DNA of 54,738 nt from an uncultured Frankineae bacterium (GTDB lineage: Bacteria > Actinomycetota > Actinomycetes > Mycobacteriales > SCTD01), in the NCBI GenBank assembly GCA_902805775.1, contig CADCUB010000009.1:1-54738 (forward strand), written 5' to 3'. The notes beneath the pieces were generated by a model. It did no database searches and had not been told where the DNA came from. It saw only the letters and a list, made by a program, of their open reading frames with translations. Positions within the stretch are counted from its first letter, which is position 1. Every line of letters starts with the position of its first letter. Shown here piece by piece: positions 40,369 to 47,667 of the stretch. Both the position numbers and the translations under genes were made by a program.

Positions 40369-41604
40369 TCAGCGGCGGGTGATCCGGACCGGGAGCGAGG
40401 TGAGGCCGCGCAGGAGGAAGCTGGGCAGGTAGCGCAGCGAGCCCGGCTCGACCACCGTCACGCTGCGCACGCAGGAGGTGAGCTCCTCGAGCGCGACCCG
40501 CGCCTCGAGGCGCGCCAGCCCGGCCCCGATGCAGGCGTGGATGCCGTGGCCGAACGACACGTGCGAGCGGATCTCCTGACGGTCGGGCCGGAAGGCGTCC
40601 GGCTGGGCGAAGACCGCCTCGTCCCGGTTGGCCGAGGAGTAGGACAGGAACAGCACCGAGCCCTCCGGCAGGGCCACCCCGCCGAGCTCCACGTCGCGGG
40701 TCACGCGGCGGAACATCCCCTGGGTCGGCGCCAGCAGCCGCAGCGTCTCCTCGACGACGAGGGGGACACCCTCGGGTGCTGCCGCCAGCCGCTCCCACGG
40801 CTCGCCCGCCGTGTGCACCACCGACTCCGCGATCAGCCGGGTCGTCGTCTCGTTCCCGGCCACGAGCAGCTCGCGCAGCAGGTTCACCAGCACGTCGTCG
40901 TCGAGCCGGTCCCCGTGGTCGGGGTCGGCCGAGGCGAGCACCGAGAGCAGGTCCTCCCGCGGCCGGTCCCGACGCTGCTCGAGCTCGACCACCATGGCCT
41001 GCTGGAAGTCGAGCATCGTCTGCTCGACGTCGAGCCACCGCGCCGGCTCGAGCCGGCCGCCCAGCGCCCCGATGGCGGCGTCGGACCAGCGGCGCACGTC
41101 GTCGCAGCGCTCCGGGCCGAGTCCGAGGATCCGCGAGATGGCTCCGACGGGCAGGGGTACGGCGAAGCGCTCGACGAGGTCGACCACCTCACCGTCCGGG
41201 AGCGCACCGGCCAGCGCCCGGGCGGTCGCGCGGACGTCGGGCTCCATGGCCCGCAGCGCCCGGGGCGTGAACGCGCGGTTGCAGAGCCGGCGGATGCGGG
41301 TGTGGTCCGGCGGGTCGTTGCTCAGCAGCGTCGGGAGCCGGGGGATGCCGCTCGCCCGCAGCCGCTCGACGTCGGCGCGCACCTCCGGCGGCGGCTCGGT
41401 GCGGTGTCCGACCAGCGAGGAGTAGGTCGAAGGATCGCGCAGCACCTCGCGGACGAGGTCCATGGTCGTGACGACCCACCACCCGCAGCCCTCGACCGGG
41501 TGCACCGGCGCGGTCCGGCGCAGGGCCGCGTAGGCCGCGTGCGGCCGCTGCTGGAACGCCTCTGCGTAGGGGTCGAGGGGCTCGGGGGCCCACCGCTCCT
41601 GCAC
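40369..41604 (-). CDS. cytochrome P450
   Basis: This protein has 411 residues from GTG 41604. Upstream GTG codons at 41670 and 41673 would overlap the Rieske gene by about 25 bp and are also possible. The I-helix AGNETT is at 249-254 (Asn and Glu in place of the usual Gly-Asp/Glu pattern still fit the CYP family). ExxR is EETLR (286-290), and the heme loop FGHGIHACIGAGLAR has Cys358. The FGHGIHxCIGAxLAR pattern is that of soluble bacterial P450s. It is downstream of the Rieske gene, so both probably hydroxylate the same compound. Confidence 0.92.
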   Translation of the reverse strand: MQERWAPEPLDPYAEAFQQRPHAAYAALRRTAPVHPVEGCGWWVVTTMDLVREVLRDPSTYSSLVGHRTEPPPEVRADVERLRASGIPRLPTLLSNDPPDHTRIRRLCNRAFTPRALRAMEPDVRATARALAGALPDGEVVDLVERFAVPLPVGAISRILGLGPERCDDVRRWSDAAIGALGGRLEPARWLDVEQTMLDFQQAMVVELEQRRDRPREDLLSVLASADPDHGDRLDDDVLVNLLRELLVAGNETTTRLIAESVVHTAGEPWERLAAAPEGVPLVVEETLRLLAPTQGMFRRVTRDVELGGVALPEGSVLFLSYSSANRDEAVFAQPDAFRPDRQEIRSHVSFGHGIHACIGAGLARLEARVALEELTSCVRSVTVVEPGSLRYLPSFLLRGLTSLPVRITRR

Positions 41605-41645
41605 GCCCTCGGGCGGTGACGCCGCCGCCGTCGGGGTCAGGGCGG

Positions 41646-43040
41646 TCAGGGGCTCAGCGGGTCCAGGCACCACTGGCTCAGCAGGTGGTGGAAGTGACGG
41701 ATCTTGCTCTCCTGGTAGACCGCGAAGGTCACACCTGGCTTGCGCGTGGCCCGGAGCCCCTTCTGGACGGCCTCGAGGTTGAACTCGTCCTGGTCGAAGA
41801 CCCGGGCCAGCGAGCCGAGCACCTCCGTGGCATCGCGCCAGGCGTCGTCCGGGCCCAGCGCCACGTGCTCCGCGGGGGGCGGCCGCTCGCCCGTGAACGG
41901 CGCCAGCAGGAAGCACTCCATGATGCAGCTGGTGTGGTCGTCGCCGTGCGGCCGGAAGCGGTAGACGATCTGGTTGTAGGCCCCCCAGGGGTGGAAGTTG
42001 GGGAACAGGTTGATGTAGTAGCTGTCGACCAGCTCCGCGTCCGACAGCTGCTCGGCCTCGGGCCCGACGACCTGGCGGATCTGACGCCGGGCCGCCTCCG
42101 CCAGCACGGTGCGGGCGTTCTCGCCCTCCGGCACCACGAGGATCTGCGGGTCGTCCATGCGCTGGTCGATCGAGGAGTTGAGCTTCTCCTGCTCGGTGGG
42201 CTCCCAGGACAGGTACGGCGAGGCGACGCCGCGCGGGCTGATGCCGCGGGCGACGTTGCCGAAGACGTCGTACTGCGAGTTGGCGTCGCCGAAGCCCTGG
42301 AGCAGCTGGGGGTGGGTCGTCACCACGTGGTAGCTCTCCATGAAGGCGTCCTGAGCGACCTTCCAGTTCACCCGGATCACCTTGGAGACGTGGGCCCGCG
42401 TGTAGCGACGGTCCAGCGGCCACCGCTCGAACAGCGACGGCAGGTCGCCCATGAACTCCTCGAAGGGGCCCGCGTCGGGGTCGGGGTTGACGAAGACGAA
42501 GCCGCCCCACGTCGCCACCCGGACCTCGGGCAGCCGGAACGTCTCCGGCGTGACCTGCGGGAAGTCCCACGCGCTCGGCACACGCTTGAGCCGGCCGTCG
42601 AGGTGCCAGCAGAAGCCGTGGAAGGGGCACTGCAGGTCGTCGACCCGGCCCGGCCCGTCGCGCAGCGCTCTGCCGCGGTGCAGGCAGGCGTTGACGTAGG
42701 CCCTGATCCCGCCCGCACCCGGTGCGACGCGCACCAGCAGGAAGGAGCTGTCGACGATGTCGTAGACCTCGGTGTCGCCGACCTCGGCCAGCACCTCCTC
42801 CCGGCAGGCGAACTGCCACACCCGCGACCACAGCCGGGTCTTCTCGCGCTCGTGCCACTCGCGCGACAGGTAGCGCTCGACCGGGATGTCGTCGGAGCCG
42901 AACTCGCCCGGCTCGTCGCGGCGCAGCGACGCCGGGACCGGCTTGCTGTCGGTGTCGAGGAGCTGCTGGTAGTTCGGTCCCTTGCCGCGGAAGCCGGTGC
43001 GCGGCTGCTCCGGGGCAGGGCGGACGGGCGCCTGGGTCAT
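41646..43040 (-). CDS. Rieske non-heme iron oxygenase, alpha subunit
   Basis: This protein has 464 residues from ATG 43040, which overlaps the stop of the 81-aa gene (ATGA). The Rieske cluster ligands are Cys119-x-His121 and Cys138-x2-His141 (CPFHGFCWHLDG). Mononuclear iron ligands are in ESYHVVTTHP (His238, His243). The closing part with SQWCLDPLSP is unusual. It is a ring-hydroxylating or demethylating oxygenase alpha subunit. No beta subunit, ferredoxin or reductase is nearby, so it may use generic electron carriers, which is inference. Confidence 0.93.
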   Translation of the reverse strand: MTQAPVRPAPEQPRTGFRGKGPNYQQLLDTDSKPVPASLRRDEPGEFGSDDIPVERYLSREWHEREKTRLWSRVWQFACREEVLAEVGDTEVYDIVDSSFLLVRVAPGAGGIRAYVNACLHRGRALRDGPGRVDDLQCPFHGFCWHLDGRLKRVPSAWDFPQVTPETFRLPEVRVATWGGFVFVNPDPDAGPFEEFMGDLPSLFERWPLDRRYTRAHVSKVIRVNWKVAQDAFMESYHVVTTHPQLLQGFGDANSQYDVFGNVARGISPRGVASPYLSWEPTEQEKLNSSIDQRMDDPQILVVPEGENARTVLAEAARRQIRQVVGPEAEQLSDAELVDSYYINLFPNFHPWGAYNQIVYRFRPHGDDHTSCIMECFLLAPFTGERPPPAEHVALGPDDAWRDATEVLGSLARVFDQDEFNLEAVQKGLRATRKPGVTFAVYQESKIRHFHHLLSQWCLDPLSP

Positions 43041-43282
43041 GAGAACGACTCCTCGGTGTAGAAGCGCCGGCTGCGCGCGGCAGCGCCGCCGGGGTCCTTG
43101 CCGCCACTGGCGATCCAGCGGCACAGCTCCGGGTCCGCGCTGTAGACGACACCCTCGAGGTGGTAGCCGTCGCGGTCGAAGCGGCCCTGCCGACCTTCGC
43201 GGTCGGTCACGAGGACCGGCCCCCGGTCGTCGTCGGCCCACTCGTAGACCGCGCCGCTCAGTGCGTGCCTGATCTTGCGCAT
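43037..43282 (-). CDS. 81-aa protein of unknown function, coupled to Rieske oxygenase
   Basis: This protein has 81 residues. ATG 43282 has AGGAGG 9 nt upstream; the frame opens at 43303. The N-terminal half is strand-rich (RKIRHALSGAVYEWADDDRG; PVLVTDREGRQGRFDRDG), and the rest has YHLEGVVYSADPELCRWI and a polar tail. I do not recognise the family. Its stop overlaps the Rieske start, so expression is coupled. It could be a small beta-like or accessory protein for the oxygenase. Confidence 0.75.
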   Translation of the reverse strand: MRKIRHALSGAVYEWADDDRGPVLVTDREGRQGRFDRDGYHLEGVVYSADPELCRWIASGGKDPGGAAARSRRFYTEESFS

Positions 43283-43324
43283 GCTGCCCGCCTCCTGCCG
43301 CACTGCGGTGTTACCGGAGGCAGA

Positions 43325-44143
43325 CTACAGAAAGTCGCGGTCGTGGACCAGCCCGGTCCCGAGTCCCCAGGCCAGCCCCCTGCGGACCACCTCGAGGAAG
43401 GCAGCGGACTGCCACGGTCCACGCTCGACCGAGCACTCCGCCATCAGGGGCTGCATGTCCCAGCGTCCCCGGGCATGGCCCAGGGTCAGGTACAGCACCT
43501 CGCCCTCGCCTCGTCGACGCAGGTACAGCAGCGGTCGGCGCACCGACTCGTCGTCGACGGCCGCCGGCACCTTGCGCATCGTGCGGCTCGAGACGGTCGT
43601 CTCCAGCAGCACCTCGACGTCGGTCGTGAACGCGCAGCAGTAGGCCTCGTCGGTCACCTCGAAGTCGGCGAGGTCGGCGACCAGCGGGTGACGCGGCTCG
43701 CTGACCCGGACGGTGAACGGCTGGACTGTCGGGTGGGCGAGGAAGCGCGAGCCGAGCAGCCCGGTGAAGCGGGGCCGCAGGTCGGGTGTGAGGTAACGGC
43801 CGGGGATCACGACGCCGCTCCCACCGGTGACCGGTCCGCCCTCGGTGTCGAAGTCGATGAAGGCGTTGGTGCCGTGCAGGGCGAACCACCGGCCGCCGCG
43901 GTCGAGGAACGCCGCCAGCGCCTCGTCCTGCTCGTCGGTCGTGCGGACGTCGCAGGTGTAGCTGACCAGGAGCTGCGCGCCGGCCAGCGTGGCGAGGTCG
44001 GCGAAGTCGGAGGCGACGTGCACGTACGCGTCGTCGCGCTCGGCGAGCAGCGTCAGCAGGTCCAGGCGGACGCGGTTGACGTCGTGGAAGCGGCCACCCA
44101 CGACGAGCAGGACGTCGCGGCGGTCACTCGCAGCCTCGGGCAT
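43325..44143 (-). CDS. ThuA-like (class I amidotransferase-fold) protein, copy 2
   Basis: This protein has 272 residues from ATG 44143 (GGAGGGG upstream), the same length as the copy at 28893. Features are DVLLVVGGRFHDVNRVRLDLL, LLVSYTCDVRTTDEQ, WFALHGTNAFIDF, HPLVADLADFEV with DEAYCCAF, and GEVLYLTLGHARGRWD. In ThuA-like proteins the late LGHxxxxW motif is strongly conserved. It heads the ThuA, 81-aa, Rieske and P450 group, with a 42-bp gap to the next gene. Having one copy in each half of the island suggests a shared step. Confidence 0.85.
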   Translation of the reverse strand: MPEAASDRRDVLLVVGGRFHDVNRVRLDLLTLLAERDDAYVHVASDFADLATLAGAQLLVSYTCDVRTTDEQDEALAAFLDRGGRWFALHGTNAFIDFDTEGGPVTGGSGVVIPGRYLTPDLRPRFTGLLGSRFLAHPTVQPFTVRVSEPRHPLVADLADFEVTDEAYCCAFTTDVEVLLETTVSSRTMRKVPAAVDDESVRRPLLYLRRRGEGEVLYLTLGHARGRWDMQPLMAECSVERGPWQSAAFLEVVRRGLAWGLGTGLVHDRDFL

Positions 44144-44324
44144 GGTGGTCCCCTCCGGGTGACGGCTCCTGGACGGCGCAGAGCCTCGGGCGGCAGCAGG
44201 GGGATCGTGTCAGCCGGTCCTGACCGCCGCAGCGCCCGCCGACCGCTCGTGTGCCTCGGGGCCGTATCAGACCGCCCCGTCGCCCCTCCGTCCACGGGAC
44301 CGGGCACGTTGACGGAGGTGGGCG

Positions 44325-45155
44325 ATGGGCACGACGACGACCCGACGGCTCCTGCTGGGAGGCGGGGGCGCGCTGGCCGCGGTCGGGATCGCTGCGGCCG
44401 CCGCCTCCGGTGGCGGCGAGCCCGCCCCACCGCCTGCGCCGGTGGTGTCGCCGCCGCCCTCCGCCACCTCGACGCCCTCGGTCTCCCCGTCGCCCTCGGT
44501 CGGCGCCACCCTGCGGCCCGAGGTGGCCCAGGCGCTCGAGCGCCTGCGGCGGCGCAGCGAAGCCGTCCAGGAGGCCCTGCGGTCCGCCCGTCCGACGACC
44601 ACGGCAGGACCGACGCCCGCGGCAGGACCGCAGGACCTCCCCCTGGTGCTCCCGACGCGACCGGCGCCAGCGCCGCCGCCCGCTCCCGAGCGGCAGCTGT
44701 CCGCGACCTGGTCGACCCTGGGCGGCGCCGTGGTCGGCGACTCCGTCCAGGCCGCGGGGGCCGCGCTCGGCGTGGTCTTCGACGACGTCGTGCGCCTCAC
44801 CGAGGAGTGCTCCCTCGTCCTGACCGCCGACAGCTCGCTGGGCGTCGTCGCGACCGACCCCGGGGGAGTGCGCGTCTTCGTGATGGCGCTGGACGGGACG
44901 CAGATGGTGTCCGGCACCGGCACCCCCGTCGGCGTGGGCAGCACCCTGGAGCAGGTCCGTGCCGCCTTCCCCGACTGGTACTCCGGCTCCGAGCACCCCA
45001 GCCGGGCCGGCGGCGAGCGGGCCCTGATCGCCCCCCGGGCGCTGCGGGGCAGCGCCGCGCTGTTCGAGGCCGACGAGGCGGGGGTCGTCCGGCAGTTCCG
45101 GGTCGGCGACTCCGGCTACGTCGGCCACACCGACTACTGCACGACGCCGGAGTGA
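44325..45155 (+). CDS. putative exported protein, possible Tat signal
   Basis: This protein has 276 residues from ATG 44325 (GGAGG upstream). The N-terminus TTTTRRLLLGGGGALAAVGIAAAAA has a twin-arginine followed by a hydrophobic stretch, consistent with a Tat or lipoprotein-less Sec signal. A Pro/Ser/Thr-rich linker follows at about 32-60. The C-terminal half is globular and ends in GHTDYCTTPE, with a second Cys in LTEECSLVL, so a disulfide is possible. I do not recognise the family. It is alone, but the SRPBCC gene follows after 31 bp. Confidence 0.8.
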   Translation: MGTTTTRRLLLGGGGALAAVGIAAAAASGGGEPAPPPAPVVSPPPSATSTPSVSPSPSVGATLRPEVAQALERLRRRSEAVQEALRSARPTTTAGPTPAAGPQDLPLVLPTRPAPAPPPAPERQLSATWSTLGGAVVGDSVQAAGAALGVVFDDVVRLTEECSLVLTADSSLGVVATDPGGVRVFVMALDGTQMVSGTGTPVGVGSTLEQVRAAFPDWYSGSEHPSRAGGERALIAPRALRGSAALFEADEAGVVRQFRVGDSGYVGHTDYCTTPE

Positions 45156-45186
45156 TCGCGCCGCTCCGGCTGGGTAGGCCACCGGC

Positions 45187-45585
45187 ATGGGAGACTTCAG
45201 CGGCACCACCAGCGTGTCCGTCCCGATCGACACGCTGTTCGCCTACCTGTCGGACGTCGACAACCTGCCCCGCTACTTCGCCCGGATGACCTCTGCGGTG
45301 CCGGCCGAGGGCGAGCGGGTGATGACCACGGCGAGGATGCCCGACGGCACCGAGGTGCAGGGTGAGGCGTGGTTCCGGGCCGACCGGGCCACCCGCCGGA
45401 TCGAGTGGGGTTCCGAGGGCCCGAGCGCGTACGCCGGCCACCTGCAGCTCACCCCTGACGGCCAGGGCAGCGAGGTCGAGGTGGGTCTGCACACGACCCG
45501 CGTGCCGGACGGGGACCGGGAGGTCTCGGACGGCATCCGCGAGACGCTCGCCGCCATCAAGGCGCAGGCCGAGTCGCGGGGCTGA
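45187..45585 (+). CDS. SRPBCC (START/Bet v1-like) family protein
   Basis: This protein has 132 residues from ATG 45187. It begins GDFSGTTSVSVPIDTLFAYLSDVDNLPRYF and continues with strands ARMPDGTEVQGEAWFRAD, RRIEWGSEGPSAYAG and VEVGLHTTRV. The C-terminal helix (DGIRETLAAIKAQAE) closes the hydrophobic pocket. This is the usual polyketide cyclase/START-type fold binding hydrophobic ligands. The function is unknown. Confidence 0.85.
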   Translation: MGDFSGTTSVSVPIDTLFAYLSDVDNLPRYFARMTSAVPAEGERVMTTARMPDGTEVQGEAWFRADRATRRIEWGSEGPSAYAGHLQLTPDGQGSEVEVGLHTTRVPDGDREVSDGIRETLAAIKAQAESRG

Positions 45586-45685
45586 GCCCGCGGCCGGGCT
45601 GCGGCCAGACCGCAGCCGACCTGCGGCCGCACTGGTCCGCGGGCCGGTAGCAGTGCGGTCGGCGCCGTGCTCGACACTGGCCGAC

Positions 45686-46873
45686 GTGGACGACCTCCGT
45701 GACCTCGCGCAGCTGCGCGACGAGCTCGACCGCGTCGACCGGCAGCTCGTCGAGCTGGTCGCCCGTCGCCTGGAGGTGGTCGCCGAGGTCGGGCGGGCCA
45801 AGGCCGCCACGGACAGCCCGGTCCGCGACCTCACCCGGGAGCGAGCGGTGCTCGACGGGGTCGTCGTGCTCGCCGAGGAGCGGGGCGTGTCGGGGGACCT
45901 GGTGCGCCGCATCTTCCGTGAGATCATCGGGCACGCGGTCGACCGGCAGGTCGCCGAGCTCACCGGCACGTCCGCCCGGCCGCTCGTCGTGGCCTTCCAG
46001 GGCACCGAGCACGCCTACAGCCACCTCGCGGCGCGCAAGCTCATGGCCGGGCGCGGTCAGTCGGCGACGTACGAGGGGCGCGTGTCGTTCGCCGACGCGC
46101 TCGGGGCGCTGCTGGACGGCTCCTGCGACCTGGCGTTCCTGCCCATCGAGAACACGACGGCGGGCAGCATCAACCAGGTGTACGACCTGCTGCAGGCCAG
46201 CGACGTGCACGTCGTGGGGGAGGAGACCTGGCGGGTGGACCACTGCCTGGCGGCGGTCCGCGACGTCGCGCTGTCGGGCCTGACCCGGGTGCTGTCGCAC
46301 CCGCAGGGGCTCGAGCAGTGCGCGGCGTTCCTGCGCACCCTGCCGCAGGCGGTGCCGGTCACGGTCTTCGACACGGCCGAGGCGATGCGTGCGGTCGCGC
46401 AGGAGGGCGACCCCACCTGGGCGGCGATCGGCTCGCAGGAGGCGGCGGACGCGCACGGGCTCGTGGTGCTGCGGCGGGGCCTGGCCGACCGCGCCGAGAA
46501 CTGGACGCGCTTCCTGCTGCTGTCCCGGACGCCGGCGGCGGTGCCGGACCGGGTCCCCAGCAAGACGAGCCTGGTCCTGGTCACCCGGCACGAGGAGGGG
46601 GCGCTGCTGCGCTGCCTGCAGATCCTGTCGCGCAGCGGGCACTCGATGACCAAGCTGGAGTCCCGACCCCGTCCGGGCAGTCCGTTCGAGTACCTGTTCT
46701 TCCTCGACTTCGAGGGCAACGTGGGCGACCCGGCGACCGCCGCGGTCGTCGAGGAGCTCCGGGCAGCGGCCCTGTGGCTGAAGGTGCTCGGCAGCTACCC
46801 GGCCAAGGTGGCGCGCGCCGACGCCGGCGACGACGACGCCCTCGAGGCGGTGCTCGCCCCGCGCCCGCGCTGA
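45686..46873 (+). CDS. pheA: bifunctional chorismate mutase / prephenate dehydratase
   Basis: This protein has 395 residues from GTG 45686; GTG 45653 is an alternative. The N-terminal AroQ chorismate mutase domain (about 1-88) has LRDELDRVDRQLVELVARRLEVVAEVGRAKA. The prephenate dehydratase domain (about 95-275) has FQGTEHAYSHLAARK, PIENTTAGSINQVYDLL and NWTRFLLLSR. The C-terminal ACT domain (about 285-375) has the Phe-binding ESRP motif and PFEYLFFLDFEG. It makes phenylpyruvate from chorismate and should be inhibited by Phe. Many Actinobacteria have separate enzymes. Confidence 0.93.
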   Translation: MDDLRDLAQLRDELDRVDRQLVELVARRLEVVAEVGRAKAATDSPVRDLTRERAVLDGVVVLAEERGVSGDLVRRIFREIIGHAVDRQVAELTGTSARPLVVAFQGTEHAYSHLAARKLMAGRGQSATYEGRVSFADALGALLDGSCDLAFLPIENTTAGSINQVYDLLQASDVHVVGEETWRVDHCLAAVRDVALSGLTRVLSHPQGLEQCAAFLRTLPQAVPVTVFDTAEAMRAVAQEGDPTWAAIGSQEAADAHGLVVLRRGLADRAENWTRFLLLSRTPAAVPDRVPSKTSLVLVTRHEEGALLRCLQILSRSGHSMTKLESRPRPGSPFEYLFFLDFEGNVGDPATAAVVEELRAAALWLKVLGSYPAKVARADAGDDDALEAVLAPRPR

Positions 46874-46910
46874 CGGGAGCCGGTCGGGGGAACGGGACGC
46901 AGCGCGGAGG

Positions 46911-47000
46911 ACAGCAGGGTGACGGGCAGCAGGGTGACGGGCAGCAGGGTGGCGGACAGCAAGGTGACGGACAACGGGGTGACGGTGAGTGCGGTGACGG
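46911..47000. repeat. six degenerate 15-bp tandem repeats upstream of the VOC gene
   Basis: Six consecutive 15-bp units start with ACAGCAGGGTGACGG and decay downstream to TGAGTGCGGTGACGG. The unit length is a multiple of three, so several frames stay open through the array. In one frame it would code QQGDG-type repeats, in another a 45-residue frame ends in the GTGA that overlaps the VOC start at 47053. I see no spacers. It is likely a minisatellite-like array. Confidence 0.8.
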
Positions 47001-47052
47001 TGAGCGGGACGGGCCCGCGGGCCGGGCTGCCGGACGGGCCGGTCCGGCACCC

Positions 47053-47640
47053 GTGACGACCGCCCTGCGGTGCGAGATCTTCCCGTCGGACCTCGACGCG
47101 ACGGCCGACTTCTACGTGCGGGTCCTGGGCTTCGAGCTGCACCGCGACGAGCGCGGCGCCGAGCCCGGCTACCTCGAGCTGCGCCGGGGCAAGGTGCGGA
47201 TCGGCGCCGCCGCCCGTCCCGAGGTGGAGGAGGCGGGCCACCGCCGGCCACCCACCGGCGTCGAGCTGGTGCTGGAGGTGGACGACCTCGACGCCGAGCG
47301 GGCTCGGGTCACCGGTGCCGGATGGCCGCTGGAGGAGGACGTGGTGCTGCGTCCCTGGGGGCTGCGGGACTTCCGCGTGTCGGACCCCAGCGGCTACTAC
47401 CTCCGGGTCACCACCGCCGGTCCCCAGGGCGCCGGCACGACGCCCCGGCCCGCCGAGCGTCGCCGCTCCGGCCTCGGTCCGGCGTACGCCGGGATCGCCG
47501 TGGGCGCCCTGGGCGTGATCGGCGGGACCGCCGTCGCACTGCGGTGGCTCGCGGTCCGGCCGGTGGTCAGGACCGTCACGGTGGGGCCTCGGGGCTGGCT
47601 GAGCGTCCGGAGCGTCACGCCCCCCACCGCGCGGGACTGA
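47053..47640 (+). CDS. VOC family protein with C-terminal membrane segment
   Basis: This protein has 195 residues from GTG 47053. A vicinal oxygen chelate (glyoxalase-like) domain spans about 1-115: CEIFPSDLDATADFYVRVLGFELHRD, TGVELVLEVDDLDAERARVTGAGW and FRVSDPSGYYLRV. It continues into a hydrophobic helix at about 140-165 (YAGIAVGALGVIGGTAVALRWLAV) and a short basic tail. A membrane-anchored VOC protein is unusual. The 15-bp repeat lies just upstream, and the frame reads open through it. The function is unknown. Confidence 0.82.
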   Translation: MTTALRCEIFPSDLDATADFYVRVLGFELHRDERGAEPGYLELRRGKVRIGAAARPEVEEAGHRRPPTGVELVLEVDDLDAERARVTGAGWPLEEDVVLRPWGLRDFRVSDPSGYYLRVTTAGPQGAGTTPRPAERRRSGLGPAYAGIAVGALGVIGGTAVALRWLAVRPVVRTVTVGPRGWLSVRSVTPPTARD

Positions 47641-47643
47641 CGG

Positions 47644-47657
47644 CCGGCGAAGGCCGG
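47644..47657. terminator. short stem-loop between convergent VOC and VWA genes
   Basis: A 5-bp stem (CCGGC-GAAG-GCCGG) with a stable tetraloop lies in the 27-bp gap between the convergent genes. It is short, so termination is only suggested. Confidence 0.35.
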
Positions 47658-47667
47658 TCCCCGCCGG

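Noticed and set aside
40369-43152. Very long minus frame that seems to fuse a P450 to an upstream region
   Set aside because: The upper part is an off-frame reading of the Rieske gene; the P450 starts near 41604-41673.
46318-47052. VOC gene starting far upstream, with a QQGDG repeat N-terminus
   Set aside because: The upstream part overlaps pheA out of frame, no good start exists between pheA and the repeat, and GTG 47053 begins the domain properly.
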